Shown one piece after another: positions 8,624 through 17,730 of a DNA stretch of 64,000 nucleotides (its first letter is position 1; the number at the start of each line of letters is the position of its first letter). Origin of the DNA: PALSA-505 sp036267135 (GTDB lineage Bacteria > Actinomycetota > Actinomycetes > Streptosporangiales > Streptosporangiaceae); assembly GCA_036267135.1 (NCBI GenBank), contig DATAWQ010000088.1, positions 1 through 64,000 on the forward strand. Direction: 5' to 3'. The position numbers were made by a program, and so were the translations under genes. A model generated the notes under the pieces. It worked only from the letters and a program-made list of their open reading frames with translations. It ran no database searches and had not been told where the DNA came from.

Positions 8624-11600
8624 TCAAGAGGTCTGGTCCTCTCCATTCGGGCCAGTGCCTGCACCGTCGGGCAAGTCGCCTTCGCTGACGGCGGCCCGGC
8701 CTTCCCTGACACCGCGCTGGAAGCTGGCGAAGCGATCGCGCGTCGCAGCGGCCGACCTGGCCGGGGCGGGCGCGGGCGCTTGGGGTGCGCCGACCGCGGC
8801 CGGAGCCGCTCCTGGCACCAGGTTCGCCTGCGGTTCGCGCTTGGGCAGGCCCGCCGTCGTCACACCGGCCGAGGACGGGGCCGCGGCTACCTCGGCCGCC
8901 CGCCATCCCTCGTCCGCCGGCGATGACCAGCCATTCGCAGGCTGTTGTTCCTCCTGCTGGCGCAGGGCCCAGCCGACCGGGTGCCTGCCACGGCGGAACC
9001 AGTCCGACTCCACCGCCTCGAAGATGGGCAGCCGGTACTCTTCCCTGGCTCCCTCGGCCGGCGGAATGATCACACTGCCGTTGGCAGCCGGGCCGTTCGT
9101 GGCCGCCGGCGGCTCCAGCGAGAACCGGGCCTCCGCACCGAGTCCGGCGGGCGTGCCGCCGGGCCGGCTGGGCGCTTCGGCCGCCGGCGCGCCGAGCACG
9201 GGCAGGGCGCCGGTGTCGGCGCTCGCGATCTGCTCGGGCGCGGCCGTCTCCTGCGCGGCTGGCTCGTCGTAGCCTGGCCCGTCGGCGAAGCTGGGCCTGC
9301 CACCGTAACTGGGCTCGTTGCCGTAACTGGGCTCGTTGCCGAAGCTGGGCTCGTTGCCGAAGCTGGGCCTGTCGCCGTAGCTCGGCTCGTCGCCGAAGCT
9401 GGGCTCGTCGCCGTAGCCGGGGCCGGTCTCGTAGCCAGGCCCGGTCTCGATGGCCGGGCGCAGGCTGGTGAACGCCGCGGTGTCACCGATGTCCGGCGCG
9501 TCCATCGTTTCCGGTGAGATCCTGGGCAGCGGCCCGGTGGTGGCTCCCCACCCGGCGCCCGGCCGCGAGCCGGTCATGCCGGGAACCCGCCGCGGGCCAA
9601 GTCCCGGGTCGGCCGGATCGTCGCGCTCGTCGAACTTGGGCATCCGCGCAGCGGTTATCTCCGCCTCGACGGCGGAAATCCTGTTGCCGTTCTCCCGGCT
9701 GCCCAGCTCGGCCGCCATGTCCGTCATCGCGTCCTGCCCACGGCGCATGCCCGGCACGGCCGCGATCGCGCCCTCGCGCGTCACCGACTCGTCCGGCAGC
9801 CAGACGTGCGCGGTCACCCCGCCGGTGTCGGCCGGGCGCAACCGGACCCTGATGCCGTGGCTGGCGGCCAGCCGCGCGACCACGAACAAGCCCATCCGGC
9901 GGGACACGGCCACGTCCACCACCGGCGGGTTGTCCAGCCGCATGTTCGCCTGGGCCATCTCCTCGGCGCTCATGCCGACACCCTCGTCGGTGATGTCGAG
10001 CAGCACACCGCCGCTGCTCAGCAGGTGACCTGAGGCGGTGACCGGCCGTTCGGCCGAAGAGAAAGATGTCGCGTTCTCGATGAGCTCGGCGAGCAGGTGC
10101 ACGACGTCGTTGACGGCCTGGCCGCGCACGGCGATGCCCGGCTGGACGTTGAGCGTGACCCGCTCGTACTGCTCGATCTCGGAAACCGCGGCGCGGAGCA
10201 CGTCCACCAGCGGCACTGGCTGGTTCCAGCGCCGTGATGCGTCGTGCCCGGCGAGCACCAGCAGGTTCTCCGAGTTGCGGCGCATACGGGTGGCCAGGTG
10301 GTCCAGCTGGAACAGGCTGGACAGGCGCTCGGCGTCCTGCTCGCCTTGCTCCAGGTTGTCGATGAGGTGAATCTGGCGGTCGACCAGGGTCTGGCTGCGG
10401 CGGGACAGGTTCACGAACATGGCGTTGACGTTGCCGCGCAGCGCGGCCTCGTTCGCCGCCAGCCGCAGCGCCTCCCTGTGCACCTGATCGAAGGCGCGGG
10501 CCACCTCACCGATCTCATCGGTGGAGTCCACGTCGATCGGCTCGATCCGCAGCGGGATGTCCTTGCCGTCGGTCTCACTCATCAGCCGGACCGTCTCCGG
10601 CAGCCGGACGTCGGCGATGTTCAGCGCGCCGGCCCGCAGCCTGCGCAGCGGCTGGGCCATGGAGCGGCCGATGATCGTGGTCAGCAGCAGCGCCAGGGCC
10701 AGCACCAGCAGCGCCGCGACGGCCTCGATCACCGCGGTCGTGAGCGCCCTGGTGTGCAGCGAACCGGCCTGCCCGGTGACGGACGACATCAGCTGCTGCT
10801 CCACCGTCCGCAGACCGGAGATGATCAGCGAGGCATTGGTGGCGGCGATGGATACGGTCGAGCCGGAGGACGCGCTGGTGCCGCTGCCCAGCAGGGAAGT
10901 CGCCTGCTGCACCTGCGCCTGGGCCGATGCGGCCAGCGGCGAGGACAGCGCGTTGTTGTACAGCTGACGCTGGTCGGGAGTCGCGGCCAGGTTGAAAGCC
11001 GTCAGGTTGGCCGATTGCTCGGCTTCCTGCTGGGTCAGCGTGGACAGTTCCTCGCCGCTCAGCGGGATGACGCCAATGAGGTCGGAGGTGAGCGCCGTGG
11101 TCAGGATGGCCTGCTCCTGCGCGGCCTCTTCCTTCATGCTCGACACCAGGGTGAGCACCCGGACGTTGTCGGCCAGCGACGCGTCGTTGCTGCCGGCCGC
11201 CACCTCGTTCTCCAGGGTGAGGAGCTGGGTGATGGTGTTGCCGTAGTCGGTGATCGCCGTCGCGGCTGGGAGCAGAGTGTGCACCGAGGCCTGCCGCAAG
11301 GCTGGCAGGTCGGCGATGGCCGCGATCGCGTCCTTGGCCTGCTGCTGCGCCAGGGCCGGGTAGGAGCCGCCGATGGTCTCGGCCAGGCTGCGCACCTTGG
11401 TCGCCGCCGCACCGGTCTTGCCGTAGTCGCTGTTCAGCAGCCTCAGCTCGGGCGCGGCGCTGCGTTTCGACGCCTGCGCGCTCACCCGGCCGCCCTTGTC
11501 GCCCATAGTGATGAACGTGACCGTGTCGAGACGCTCATCCTGCAGGGACTGGACCAGGCCGGTGACATCGCTGGTCAGGTTGGCCAGCCGCTGCACGCTG

Positions 11601-12097
11601 CTGTAGGACCGGGCGCTGCTGACCGAGGAGTACACGCCGAAGCCGCCCAGCAGGAGCGCGGCCAGGGTCGGCACACCGATCAGCAGGAGCAGCCGGGAAC
11701 GGACCCGCCAGTTCTTCAGCGAGTACCGCGACGAAGACTGGGCCTTTTTACCCTTGGCCGACTGGCCCGGCCCAGCGCGGCCCTGCCCGCTTTGGCCCTG
11801 CCCGCTTTGGCCCTGCCCGCTCTGGCGCTGCCCGCTCTGGCGCTGCCCGGCCTGGCCCTGACCCCGCTGACCGGGGGTCATCTGGTCCGGCGCGGGTTCG
11901 GTGGCCAGCGCCTGACTCAGACCCTGCGACTGCGCGTGCGAATGCGGGTGCGCGCCGACAGGCATACGATCATCCGCGGGGAAGGCACCAGCCAACCCCT
12001 GACCTGCGGTCGCCCTCTCCCCGTTGGGAGAAGCCGAGCGATGTCGCGGATTGACTTCGCGGGCCGCGTCACCCTTGTTCCTGCGCCTGGACCGCAC
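8624..12097 (-). CDS. cvnA: conservon sensor histidine kinase-like protein CvnA (NIT-HAMP-HATPase)
   Basis: About 1157 aa. In order: a basic/Gln-Gly repeat N-terminus, a first membrane helix (LLLLIGVPTLAALLLGGFGV), an extracytoplasmic nitrate/nitrite-sensing-like domain, a second helix (VIEAVAALLVLALALLL), a HAMP linker, and a GHKL ATPase domain (N-box 'LLAELIENATSFSS', 'DITDEGVGMS'). A long disordered tail with 6-residue GNEPSY-type repeats follows. Conservon kinases lack a normal phosphoacceptor pairing and signal through CvnB-D. I chose the GTG at 12097 because GAAGG lies 8 nt upstream. A GTG at 12193 is possible but has no ribosome site. Confidence 0.9.
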   Translation of the reverse strand: MRSRRRNKGDAAREVNPRHRSASPNGERATAGQGLAGAFPADDRMPVGAHPHSHAQSQGLSQALATEPAPDQMTPGQRGQGQAGQRQSGQRQSGQGQSGQGQSGQGRAGPGQSAKGKKAQSSSRYSLKNWRVRSRLLLLIGVPTLAALLLGGFGVYSSVSSARSYSSVQRLANLTSDVTGLVQSLQDERLDTVTFITMGDKGGRVSAQASKRSAAPELRLLNSDYGKTGAAATKVRSLAETIGGSYPALAQQQAKDAIAAIADLPALRQASVHTLLPAATAITDYGNTITQLLTLENEVAAGSNDASLADNVRVLTLVSSMKEEAAQEQAILTTALTSDLIGVIPLSGEELSTLTQQEAEQSANLTAFNLAATPDQRQLYNNALSSPLAASAQAQVQQATSLLGSGTSASSGSTVSIAATNASLIISGLRTVEQQLMSSVTGQAGSLHTRALTTAVIEAVAALLVLALALLLTTIIGRSMAQPLRRLRAGALNIADVRLPETVRLMSETDGKDIPLRIEPIDVDSTDEIGEVARAFDQVHREALRLAANEAALRGNVNAMFVNLSRRSQTLVDRQIHLIDNLEQGEQDAERLSSLFQLDHLATRMRRNSENLLVLAGHDASRRWNQPVPLVDVLRAAVSEIEQYERVTLNVQPGIAVRGQAVNDVVHLLAELIENATSFSSAERPVTASGHLLSSGGVLLDITDEGVGMSAEEMAQANMRLDNPPVVDVAVSRRMGLFVVARLAASHGIRVRLRPADTGGVTAHVWLPDESVTREGAIAAVPGMRRGQDAMTDMAAELGSRENGNRISAVEAEITAARMPKFDERDDPADPGLGPRRVPGMTGSRPGAGWGATTGPLPRISPETMDAPDIGDTAAFTSLRPAIETGPGYETGPGYGDEPSFGDEPSYGDRPSFGNEPSFGNEPSYGNEPSYGGRPSFADGPGYDEPAAQETAAPEQIASADTGALPVLGAPAAEAPSRPGGTPAGLGAEARFSLEPPAATNGPAANGSVIIPPAEGAREEYRLPIFEAVESDWFRRGRHPVGWALRQQEEQQPANGWSSPADEGWRAAEVAAAPSSAGVTTAGLPKREPQANLVPGAAPAAVGAPQAPAPAPARSAAATRDRFASFQRGVREGRAAVSEGDLPDGAGTGPNGEDQTS
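9274..9444. repeat. 18-bp tandem repeat in the cvnA tail
   Basis: Roughly eight imperfect copies of an 18-bp unit (for example CCGTAACTGGGCTCGTTG) encode GNEPSY/GDEPSF hexapeptides in the disordered C-terminal part of CvnA. Edges are approximate. Confidence 0.8.
11780..11864. repeat. 15-bp tandem repeat near the cvnA N-terminus
   Basis: About five to six copies of a 15-bp unit (CTGCCCGCTTTGGCC and variants) encode GQSGQ/RQSGQ pentapeptides just before the first membrane helix of CvnA. Confidence 0.8.
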
Positions 12098-12493
12098 CGT
12101 GCCTTCACCCTTCACCGTGGCAGCGACGTGTAACCGCCGAGGTGCTGGCCCCGCAGCGGAACCGGCATAGCACACCCCTTCCCAGCCGAACACCAGGTTC
12201 GGGGGAGGTATCGGATTAACCAGTGGCCAACTCTAACCTGAAACCGACCGTCGCACACCATGTACCAGCATTACGGTAAAAAGCGCTGTATCCGGGCGAC
12301 ACCACCTCTAGTCTTGTGGCTGATAAGGGTGCTGCGAGCAGCCTCCATGCGCCGCGGATTCGCTTCTGTCCCGATAGGCCCGTTGATCAGACGGCGTCGA
12401 TCAGACAGAGCGAAGAGCCATCAGACAGAGTTGACCGGGCAGGGTCGATCGGGCACGGTCGGCCGGGCCGGGTCGGGCAGGCAGAGGAGTTCC
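12098..12493. promoter_or_regulatory. divergent intergenic region cvnA / binding-protein gene
   Basis: 396 bases holding the promoters of the conservon operon and the divergent lipoprotein gene. Three copies of GATCAGAC-type words (12385-12396, 12399-12410, 12419-12430; the last two share ATCAGACAGAG) lie 60-110 nt before the lipoprotein start and could be an operator. AGAGGAG at 12483-12489 is the ribosome site for the ATG at 12494. No gene is visible. Confidence 0.5.
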
Positions 12494-13504
12494 ATGCCAT
12501 TCGTCCGGACTAGTGCGCGCGCCACGGTGGGCCACATCCCCCGCCGTCCGGGCCGCGCCCTGACGCTGCTGTCCGCGACACTCCTCGTGGCGGCCTGCAC
12601 CACATCCGGTTCCTCCGGCGGAAGCCAGGACCTCACCGTCGCCGTGGTCCCCGGCGTCGACACCGCTCCACTGGCCATCGCGGTCAAGGACGGCCTGTTC
12701 GGCCGGGCGGGCATCACGGTCACGGTCAAGCAGGTCTCCTCGACGGCGCAGGCCTACAAGGACCTGCTCAACGGCAGCGCCAACGTCGCCGCCGGCGACT
12801 ACGCGGCCTTCTTCTACGGGATCGCCGCGTCCGGCCAGAGGCTGAAGCTGGTCGCGGACGGATACGACGCCGGCTCGGGGACGATGCAGATTCTCACCCT
12901 GCCGAATTCCGGTATCACCACCCCGGCGGACCTGGCCGGGAAGACCGTGGGGACGACTTCCAGCCAGGTCGCCCCGTTCTCGAACAACTTCCCCTACAAC
13001 ATCGGCACGCTGGCCGCCGAATCGGTGCTGCAGAGCGACGGGGTGATCCCCGCCAGCGTCTTCTGGCGCGAACTCCCGGTCAGCCAGATGATCGGCGCGC
13101 TGAGCAGCCACCAGGTGGATGCCATCCTGGTGACCGAGCCTCAGCTCACACAGGCCGAGATGAAGCTCGGCGCGGTGGAACTGGTGGACGCCTGCAGCGG
13201 TGTGACCGCGAACCTGCCGCTGACCGGCTACTTCAGCACCGCGTCGCAGGCCAGCCAGAACTCAAGCTCGCTGACCGCCTTCCAGACCGCCCTGGCCACC
13301 GCCGAGGGTGACGCGGCCGACCGCAGCACCGTTGAGTCCACGCTGACCGGCGAGCACATCACCACCGAGGACGCCGCCCTGGTGAACCTGGGCCAGTACC
13401 CGACCTTCCTGAACGTCGGCCAGATCCAGCGGATCGCCGACCTCATGTACTCGTCGGGCATGATCACCAGCCCGGTCTCCGTGGCCAACCTGCGGATCAA
13501 GTAG
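12494..13504 (+). CDS. ABC transporter substrate-binding lipoprotein, NMT1/SsuA/TauA type
   Basis: A 336-aa lipoprotein with a signal peptide ending LLVAAC (lipobox), a Ser/Gly tether and the periplasmic-binding fold of the nitrate/sulfonate/thiamine-precursor class. Visible landmarks are 'APLAIAVKDGLFGRAGITV', 'NGSANVAAGDYAAF', 'PADLAGKTVGTTS' and 'DAILVTEPQLTQAE'. The start is set by AGAGGAG five bases before the ATG. No permease or ATPase gene is adjacent, so it is an orphan binding protein here. The ligand is unknown. Confidence 0.9.
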   Translation: MPFVRTSARATVGHIPRRPGRALTLLSATLLVAACTTSGSSGGSQDLTVAVVPGVDTAPLAIAVKDGLFGRAGITVTVKQVSSTAQAYKDLLNGSANVAAGDYAAFFYGIAASGQRLKLVADGYDAGSGTMQILTLPNSGITTPADLAGKTVGTTSSQVAPFSNNFPYNIGTLAAESVLQSDGVIPASVFWRELPVSQMIGALSSHQVDAILVTEPQLTQAEMKLGAVELVDACSGVTANLPLTGYFSTASQASQNSSSLTAFQTALATAEGDAADRSTVESTLTGEHITTEDAALVNLGQYPTFLNVGQIQRIADLMYSSGMITSPVSVANLRIK

Positions 13505-13521
13505 CCGCCGAGCAGTCAGTA

Positions 13522-14685
13522 TTAGCCAGTGAGGCCGAGCTGCCTCGCTATGATCATGCGCTGGACCTCTGAGGTTCCCTCGCCGATCTCCAGCACCTTC
13601 GCGTCCCGGTAGAAGCGGCCCACGGGGAACTCGTTCATGAAGCCGTAGCCACCGAAGATCTGGGTCGCGTCGCGCGCGTTGTCCATAGCCGCGTTCGACG
13701 ACGCCAGCTTGGCGATCGCCGCCTGCTTCTTGGCCGGCTGACCGGCCACCAGCCGGGCCGCCGCGTCGTACCAGGCCAGCCGGGCCACGTGCACCCGCGC
13801 CTCCATGTCCGCGATCCGGAACTGGATGGACTGGTAGTGGCCCAGGTTGTGGCCGAACGCGGCCCGCTCCCCCACGTACCGCAGGCACTCGTCCACGCAG
13901 CCCTGGGCCAGGCCGACCCCCAGCGCCGCGATGGCGACCCTGCCCCCGTCCAGGATCTGCATGAACTGCGCGTAGCCGCGGCCGCGCTGCCCACCGAGCA
14001 GGTTCCCCTCCGGCACCCGGCAGGAAGAGAACGAAAGCTCCCTGGTGTCGGACGCGCACCAGCCGACCTTGGAGTACTCCTGGCCGACCGTGAACCCTGG
14101 TGTGCCGGCCGGCACGATGATGGCTGATATCTCCTTCGCGCCGTTCTCCCTGGTACCAGTGATCGCCAGCGGGGTCACCACGGACGTGATCGAGGTGCCC
14201 GAGTTGGTGATGAACGACTTGCTGCCGTCGATGACCCATTCCCCGGCCTCGAGCCGCGCCACCGTGCGCATCCCGCCGGGGATGTCCGATCCGCCGCCCG
14301 GCTCGGTCAGCCCGAACGCGGCCAGACGCTCACCCGAGCACAGATCCGGCAGCCAGGTGGCCTTCTGCTCATCGGTCCCGAAGTCATAGATCGGCATAGC
14401 GCCAAGGCAGACCGCGGCCTCCAGCGTAATGGCCACCGAAGAGTCCACCCTGGCCAGTTCCTCAAGGGCTAGGCCGAGGGCCAGGAAGTCACCGCCCATG
14501 CCGCCGAATTGCTCAGGAAACGGCAGCCCAAACAGGCCCAGCTTTCCCATCCGCGCGACGATTTCGTACGGGAACTCGCCCCGCTCGTAGTATCCGCCGA
14601 TGACCGGAGCGACCACATCACGGGCGAACTCCTCGACCGTTCTGCGCAGTTCTGCGTGCTCATCGTCGAGCTCGTAGCTGATCAT
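13522..14685 (-). CDS. acyl-CoA dehydrogenase
   Basis: A 387-aa FAD-dependent acyl-CoA dehydrogenase with all three family regions: an N-terminal helical domain (ELRRTVEEFARDVVAPV), 'LTEPGGGSDIPG' in the beta domain, and the C-terminal 'FGGYGFMNEFPVGRFYRD' with 'EGTSEVQR', where the Glu is the usual catalytic base. It catalyses alpha,beta-desaturation of an acyl-CoA. Short/branched-chain substrates fit this subfamily. It is convergent with the upstream lipoprotein gene and stands alone. Confidence 0.94.
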   Translation of the reverse strand: MISYELDDEHAELRRTVEEFARDVVAPVIGGYYERGEFPYEIVARMGKLGLFGLPFPEQFGGMGGDFLALGLALEELARVDSSVAITLEAAVCLGAMPIYDFGTDEQKATWLPDLCSGERLAAFGLTEPGGGSDIPGGMRTVARLEAGEWVIDGSKSFITNSGTSITSVVTPLAITGTRENGAKEISAIIVPAGTPGFTVGQEYSKVGWCASDTRELSFSSCRVPEGNLLGGQRGRGYAQFMQILDGGRVAIAALGVGLAQGCVDECLRYVGERAAFGHNLGHYQSIQFRIADMEARVHVARLAWYDAAARLVAGQPAKKQAAIAKLASSNAAMDNARDATQIFGGYGFMNEFPVGRFYRDAKVLEIGEGTSEVQRMIIARQLGLTG

Positions 14686-14894
14686 TGCCTGCCCCTCGCC
14701 ATGTCGTAACCGCTCATCGTACGCGGGGCTGAGCCAGTCACCCCAAAGTGACCGCGCCCCACTCCAACGCGGCTGGCTTTAGCGCCCCTCCCGGTGGCGT
14801 AGGGTGCGGTCAGGAAACCGTCTCGCCCGCTCCCCGCCGACCTTCGGGGTAGCTGACGTTCATAAGCAACGGACCAGCCGTCGTGGAGGACGAC

Positions 14895-15506
14895 ATGCCG
14901 ACCCTGACCTGCCCGGTCTGTGCCGCGGTGGTTCAGCCGACTGACCTCATCTGCTTCACCTGCGGCGCCAATCTGCCCAGGACAGCCGTGCAGGAGGAGG
15001 ATCAGCTCACGCCACCAACGGTCATGCAGGCGCACCTGAGGCGCGACGGGGCTTACCCCGAGCGCAGGTGCCCGTCCTGCGGCACCGGGGTGACCAACCC
15101 GGCCGACCTGGTGTGCTCGCACTGCCGGGAGCCGCTGCCGCAGGGTCAGGGGCAGATTTCCCCGGTGGTGCTGCGCCTGACCTTCCCCACCGGCAACGTC
15201 GACGTCCCCGCCGGGACGTCGCTCCTGCTCGGCCGCGATCCACAGGAGTCACTGGTGGCCGCGGCCTTCGCCAGGTTCGAGAACGTCTCGCGGCGGCACG
15301 CCACTGTGTCGGTGGACGACGCCGGGCAGGCCAGCGTGCGCGACGAGCACTCCACCAACGGCACGTGGGTCAACAGCGACCGGGTGCTCCCTGGCGTGGA
15401 CGTCAGGCTGGCTGACGGCGACAATCTCAGGCTGGCCGCCGACGTCACCGCCGAGGTCTCGCTGCCCACCCTCCAGGCCGACCCGGCCACCTTCAGCCGG
15501 GACTAG
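14895..15506 (+). CDS. zinc-ribbon and FHA-domain protein
   Basis: A 203-aa cytoplasmic protein with two zinc ribbons (Cys6/9/20/23 and Cys59/62/74/77) followed by an FHA domain (LLGRDP, SRRHATV, STNGTWVN) that should bind phosphothreonine peptides. Such proteins act downstream of Ser/Thr kinases. GGAGG five bases before the ATG at 14895 decides the start over an in-frame GTG at 14883. The last 4 nt overlap the convergent gene. Confidence 0.9.
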   Translation: MPTLTCPVCAAVVQPTDLICFTCGANLPRTAVQEEDQLTPPTVMQAHLRRDGAYPERRCPSCGTGVTNPADLVCSHCREPLPQGQGQISPVVLRLTFPTGNVDVPAGTSLLLGRDPQESLVAAAFARFENVSRRHATVSVDDAGQASVRDEHSTNGTWVNSDRVLPGVDVRLADGDNLRLAADVTAEVSLPTLQADPATFSRD

Positions 15507-16279
15507 CGTCCGCGGCCCTCGGTGAACCAGGGGTCCGCTGTCTCCTCCGCGCTGAGCCAGGACTCGTCACCGGAGCCATCGGCGAACCAGGGCCGGTAGG
15601 TGTCGCCTTTGTTCCCCGGCGAGATCGGCGTTCCGCCCCGGTGGGCCTGGCGTCGGCCCTCCGCGGCCGCGTGCTGGCTGGCCGCCAGCCGCCATAGCGC
15701 GTCGTCCTCCCGGCGGCGGCTGTCCTTCTCCGGCCCCCTGGCCTCGGCCCCGCTCGCCGCTCGCGCCGCTCGGCCCGCTATCGTCGCGGCCTCTCCCGTA
15801 TCCGGTTGTGCCTTACCTTCTGGGCGCGCGTCGCGTGCCCGGCCCCGGCCGGCCCCGTCAGGCCGGGTTTCCCCGGCTTCGCCCTGACCTTCCCCGGCCG
15901 GGTCGGGACGGGCCGCTCGCTCCCGCCGGGCGACGCGCTCGCGGTACCACGGTGAGGAGGGGTGGTTGGCGGGCAGGCTGGCCAGCCTGCGCCTCAGCTC
16001 GTCCTGCGATCCGTCCGGCGTCTTGCCTAGCGCCCGGTCCTGCGCTCCGGCCTGGCCAGGCTGGTCCGCCGGAGGAGGAGATCCGGGACGGTCGGTCCTC
16101 CCTGGCATGGCCATCGCCTCGCAGTGTAGGGCCGCAGCTTCGTACAGTAACGGTTCACACGCATCGTAGGCCGCCTGCGCCCACGATGGAACTCCAAGTC
16201 CCGCTCGTGATGCCTCCGGACCGCCGCGACCCAGCCTCACCGTGTCCATTCGACCCCGGCCCCGTTGCTCCTGGTCCAA
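15503..16279 (-). CDS. hypothetical Arg/Gly/Pro-rich protein
   Basis: A 258-aa protein I do not recognise. Ordered-looking pieces are an N-terminal 'VPSWAQAAYDACEPLLYEAA', a middle 'DELRRRLASLPANHPSSPWY' and a C-terminal tail with repeated 'WFADGSG/WFTEGRGR' words. The rest is charged and probably disordered. It follows DUF4193 on the same strand by 45 nt. An internal ATG at 16249 (MDTVRL) may be the real start. The compositional bias could be mistaken for coding, but the frame is open throughout and the ordered blocks look conserved. Confidence 0.6.
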   Translation of the reverse strand: MDQEQRGRGRMDTVRLGRGGPEASRAGLGVPSWAQAAYDACEPLLYEAAALHCEAMAMPGRTDRPGSPPPADQPGQAGAQDRALGKTPDGSQDELRRRLASLPANHPSSPWYRERVARRERAARPDPAGEGQGEAGETRPDGAGRGRARDARPEGKAQPDTGEAATIAGRAARAASGAEARGPEKDSRRREDDALWRLAASQHAAAEGRRQAHRGGTPISPGNKGDTYRPWFADGSGDESWLSAEETADPWFTEGRGR

Positions 16280-16324
16280 CCGTCCCAGCCCGCCTGTTTC
16301 CGGTTCAGCAGTTTCCGTCCTGGG

Positions 16325-16624
16325 TCAGGCCGCGCACTCCCGGCAGACCAGTTTGCCGTTCCTGTCCTCGGCGAGCTGGCTCCTGTGGTGTACGAGGAAG
16401 CAACGCGAACAGGTGAACTCGTCCGCCTGCCGCGGTATTACCCGGAACGAGAGCTCTTCGTTGGAAAGGTCCGCCCCGGGTAGCTCCAGAGACTCCGCCC
16501 CGTCGTCGACGTCGACGTCGATCGTGCTCGACGACTTATCCATGCGGCGAGCCTGGAGCTCTTGCAAGCTGTCCTCGGTCAGATCCTCATCCGTCTTCCG
16601 AGGGCTGTCGTAGTCGGTGGCCAT
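16325..16624 (-). CDS. DUF4193 zinc-ribbon protein
   Basis: A 99-aa acidic protein of the DUF4193 family, near-universal in actinobacteria and of unknown role. It starts MATDYDSPR, has an acidic centre (DVDVDD, LPGADLSNEEL) and ends in a CxxC-x18-CxxC zinc ribbon (Cys72/75/94/97). The ATG at 16624 is preceded by GGAGGGGGAT. An upstream in-frame extension has no family similarity. A short gap separates it from the IMPase gene on the same strand. Confidence 0.93.
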   Translation of the reverse strand: MATDYDSPRKTDEDLTEDSLQELQARRMDKSSSTIDVDVDDGAESLELPGADLSNEELSFRVIPRQADEFTCSRCFLVHHRSQLAEDRNGKLVCRECAA

Positions 16625-16824
16625 CTGGGCCCATCCCCCTCCATCTTTAATGCGCTCGTCGTCGCGCGGGTGTAACGCTTGGGAAGCCGCGGTTTGTGCC
16701 CGATTCCGGCGGGGAATTCTGTCACGTTCGCGCGCACCGCACACGCAACCTTGGCAATGACGCCGACTTCTTTGCGTTTTCCCAGTTCACAGCCTTATCG
16801 ACCGCGTGGCGTGTCTACTGGTTG

Positions 16825-17697
16825 TCAGCCGTCCCGGTCGGGGCGCAGCCCGAGCAACTGGTCATGAAGCTCGCCGAACAAGGGCTGCGGAGCAGCAATG
16901 GTCAGGTCGGATCCGGGTGGCCGCCCGGACAGGCCTGCCAGGGTGGCGCCGGCTTCGGTGGCGACCAAGCCGCCGGCGGCGAAGTCCCAGTAGTTCACGC
17001 CGCGCTCATAGTACGCGTCCACCCGCCCGGCGGCGACCGAGCACAGATCGACCGCGGCGCTGCCCGCCCGTCTGATGTCGCGGACCAGCGGCAGCAAGGC
17101 GGCTACCACCTCGCCCTGCACCTTCCGCCTGGCCGCCAGGTAGCCGAACCCCGTGGCCACCAGGGCCCGGTCCAGGTGGACGCCGGTGTTGCAGCGCAGC
17201 CGCACGGGCGGCTGCCCGGCCGCGCGCAGCCACGCGCCCTGGCCCGCTATCGCGGTGAACACCTCACGCCGTTCCGGCGCGTGCACCACGCCGGCCACGA
17301 TCGTGCCGCCCACCTCGGCCGCGATGCTGACCGCGAAGTCGGGCAGGCCGTACAGGTAGTTGACCGTGCCGTCCAGCGGATCGACGATCCACCGCACGTT
17401 GGATTCGCGGCCGGCGCCGGTGGGCTCGCTGAGGCCGCCCTCCTCGCCCAGGATGCGGTCGGCCGGCCGGTCGGCCAGGATCCGGGCGGTGATCATGGCT
17501 TCGGCGGCGCGGTCGGCCTCGGTAACCACGTCGGTCGGGCTCGATTTGGTGGCCAGAACTCCGGGACGGCCGGTGGAACGGCGGTCGGCCAGCATCGCGG
17601 CCGCCTCGTCCGCCGCCGCCTGCGCCAGCGTGAGCAAGCCACGCGGGTCGGGATCCGTATCCTCGTCCAGTTCCGCCGCCACGTCTCCCCCGTTCAC
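16825..17697 (-). CDS. inositol monophosphatase family protein
   Basis: A 290-aa Mg-dependent phosphatase of the IMPase/SuhB family. Metal-binding motifs are visible: 'ILGEEGG', the signature 'WIVDPLDGTVNYLYGLP', and 'VNYWDFAAGGLVATEAGA'. It could act on inositol phosphates, histidinol phosphate or related sugars; the family does not settle this. It starts 34 nt after the ferrochelatase stop, so it is probably the last gene of a transglycosylase-hemH-IMPase operon. Confidence 0.92.
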   Translation of the reverse strand: MNGGDVAAELDEDTDPDPRGLLTLAQAAADEAAAMLADRRSTGRPGVLATKSSPTDVVTEADRAAEAMITARILADRPADRILGEEGGLSEPTGAGRESNVRWIVDPLDGTVNYLYGLPDFAVSIAAEVGGTIVAGVVHAPERREVFTAIAGQGAWLRAAGQPPVRLRCNTGVHLDRALVATGFGYLAARRKVQGEVVAALLPLVRDIRRAGSAAVDLCSVAAGRVDAYYERGVNYWDFAAGGLVATEAGATLAGLSGRPPGSDLTIAAPQPLFGELHDQLLGLRPDRDG

Positions 17698-17730
17698 AGA
17701 TTCTCCCTGTTCACCGATGCGGGTGGTGCG

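Noticed and set aside
10244..12133. 629-codon open frame antisense to cvnA
   Set aside because: Composition mirrors cvnA's third-position GC, and no ordered domain appears; cvnA has complete NIT/HAMP/ATPase motifs.
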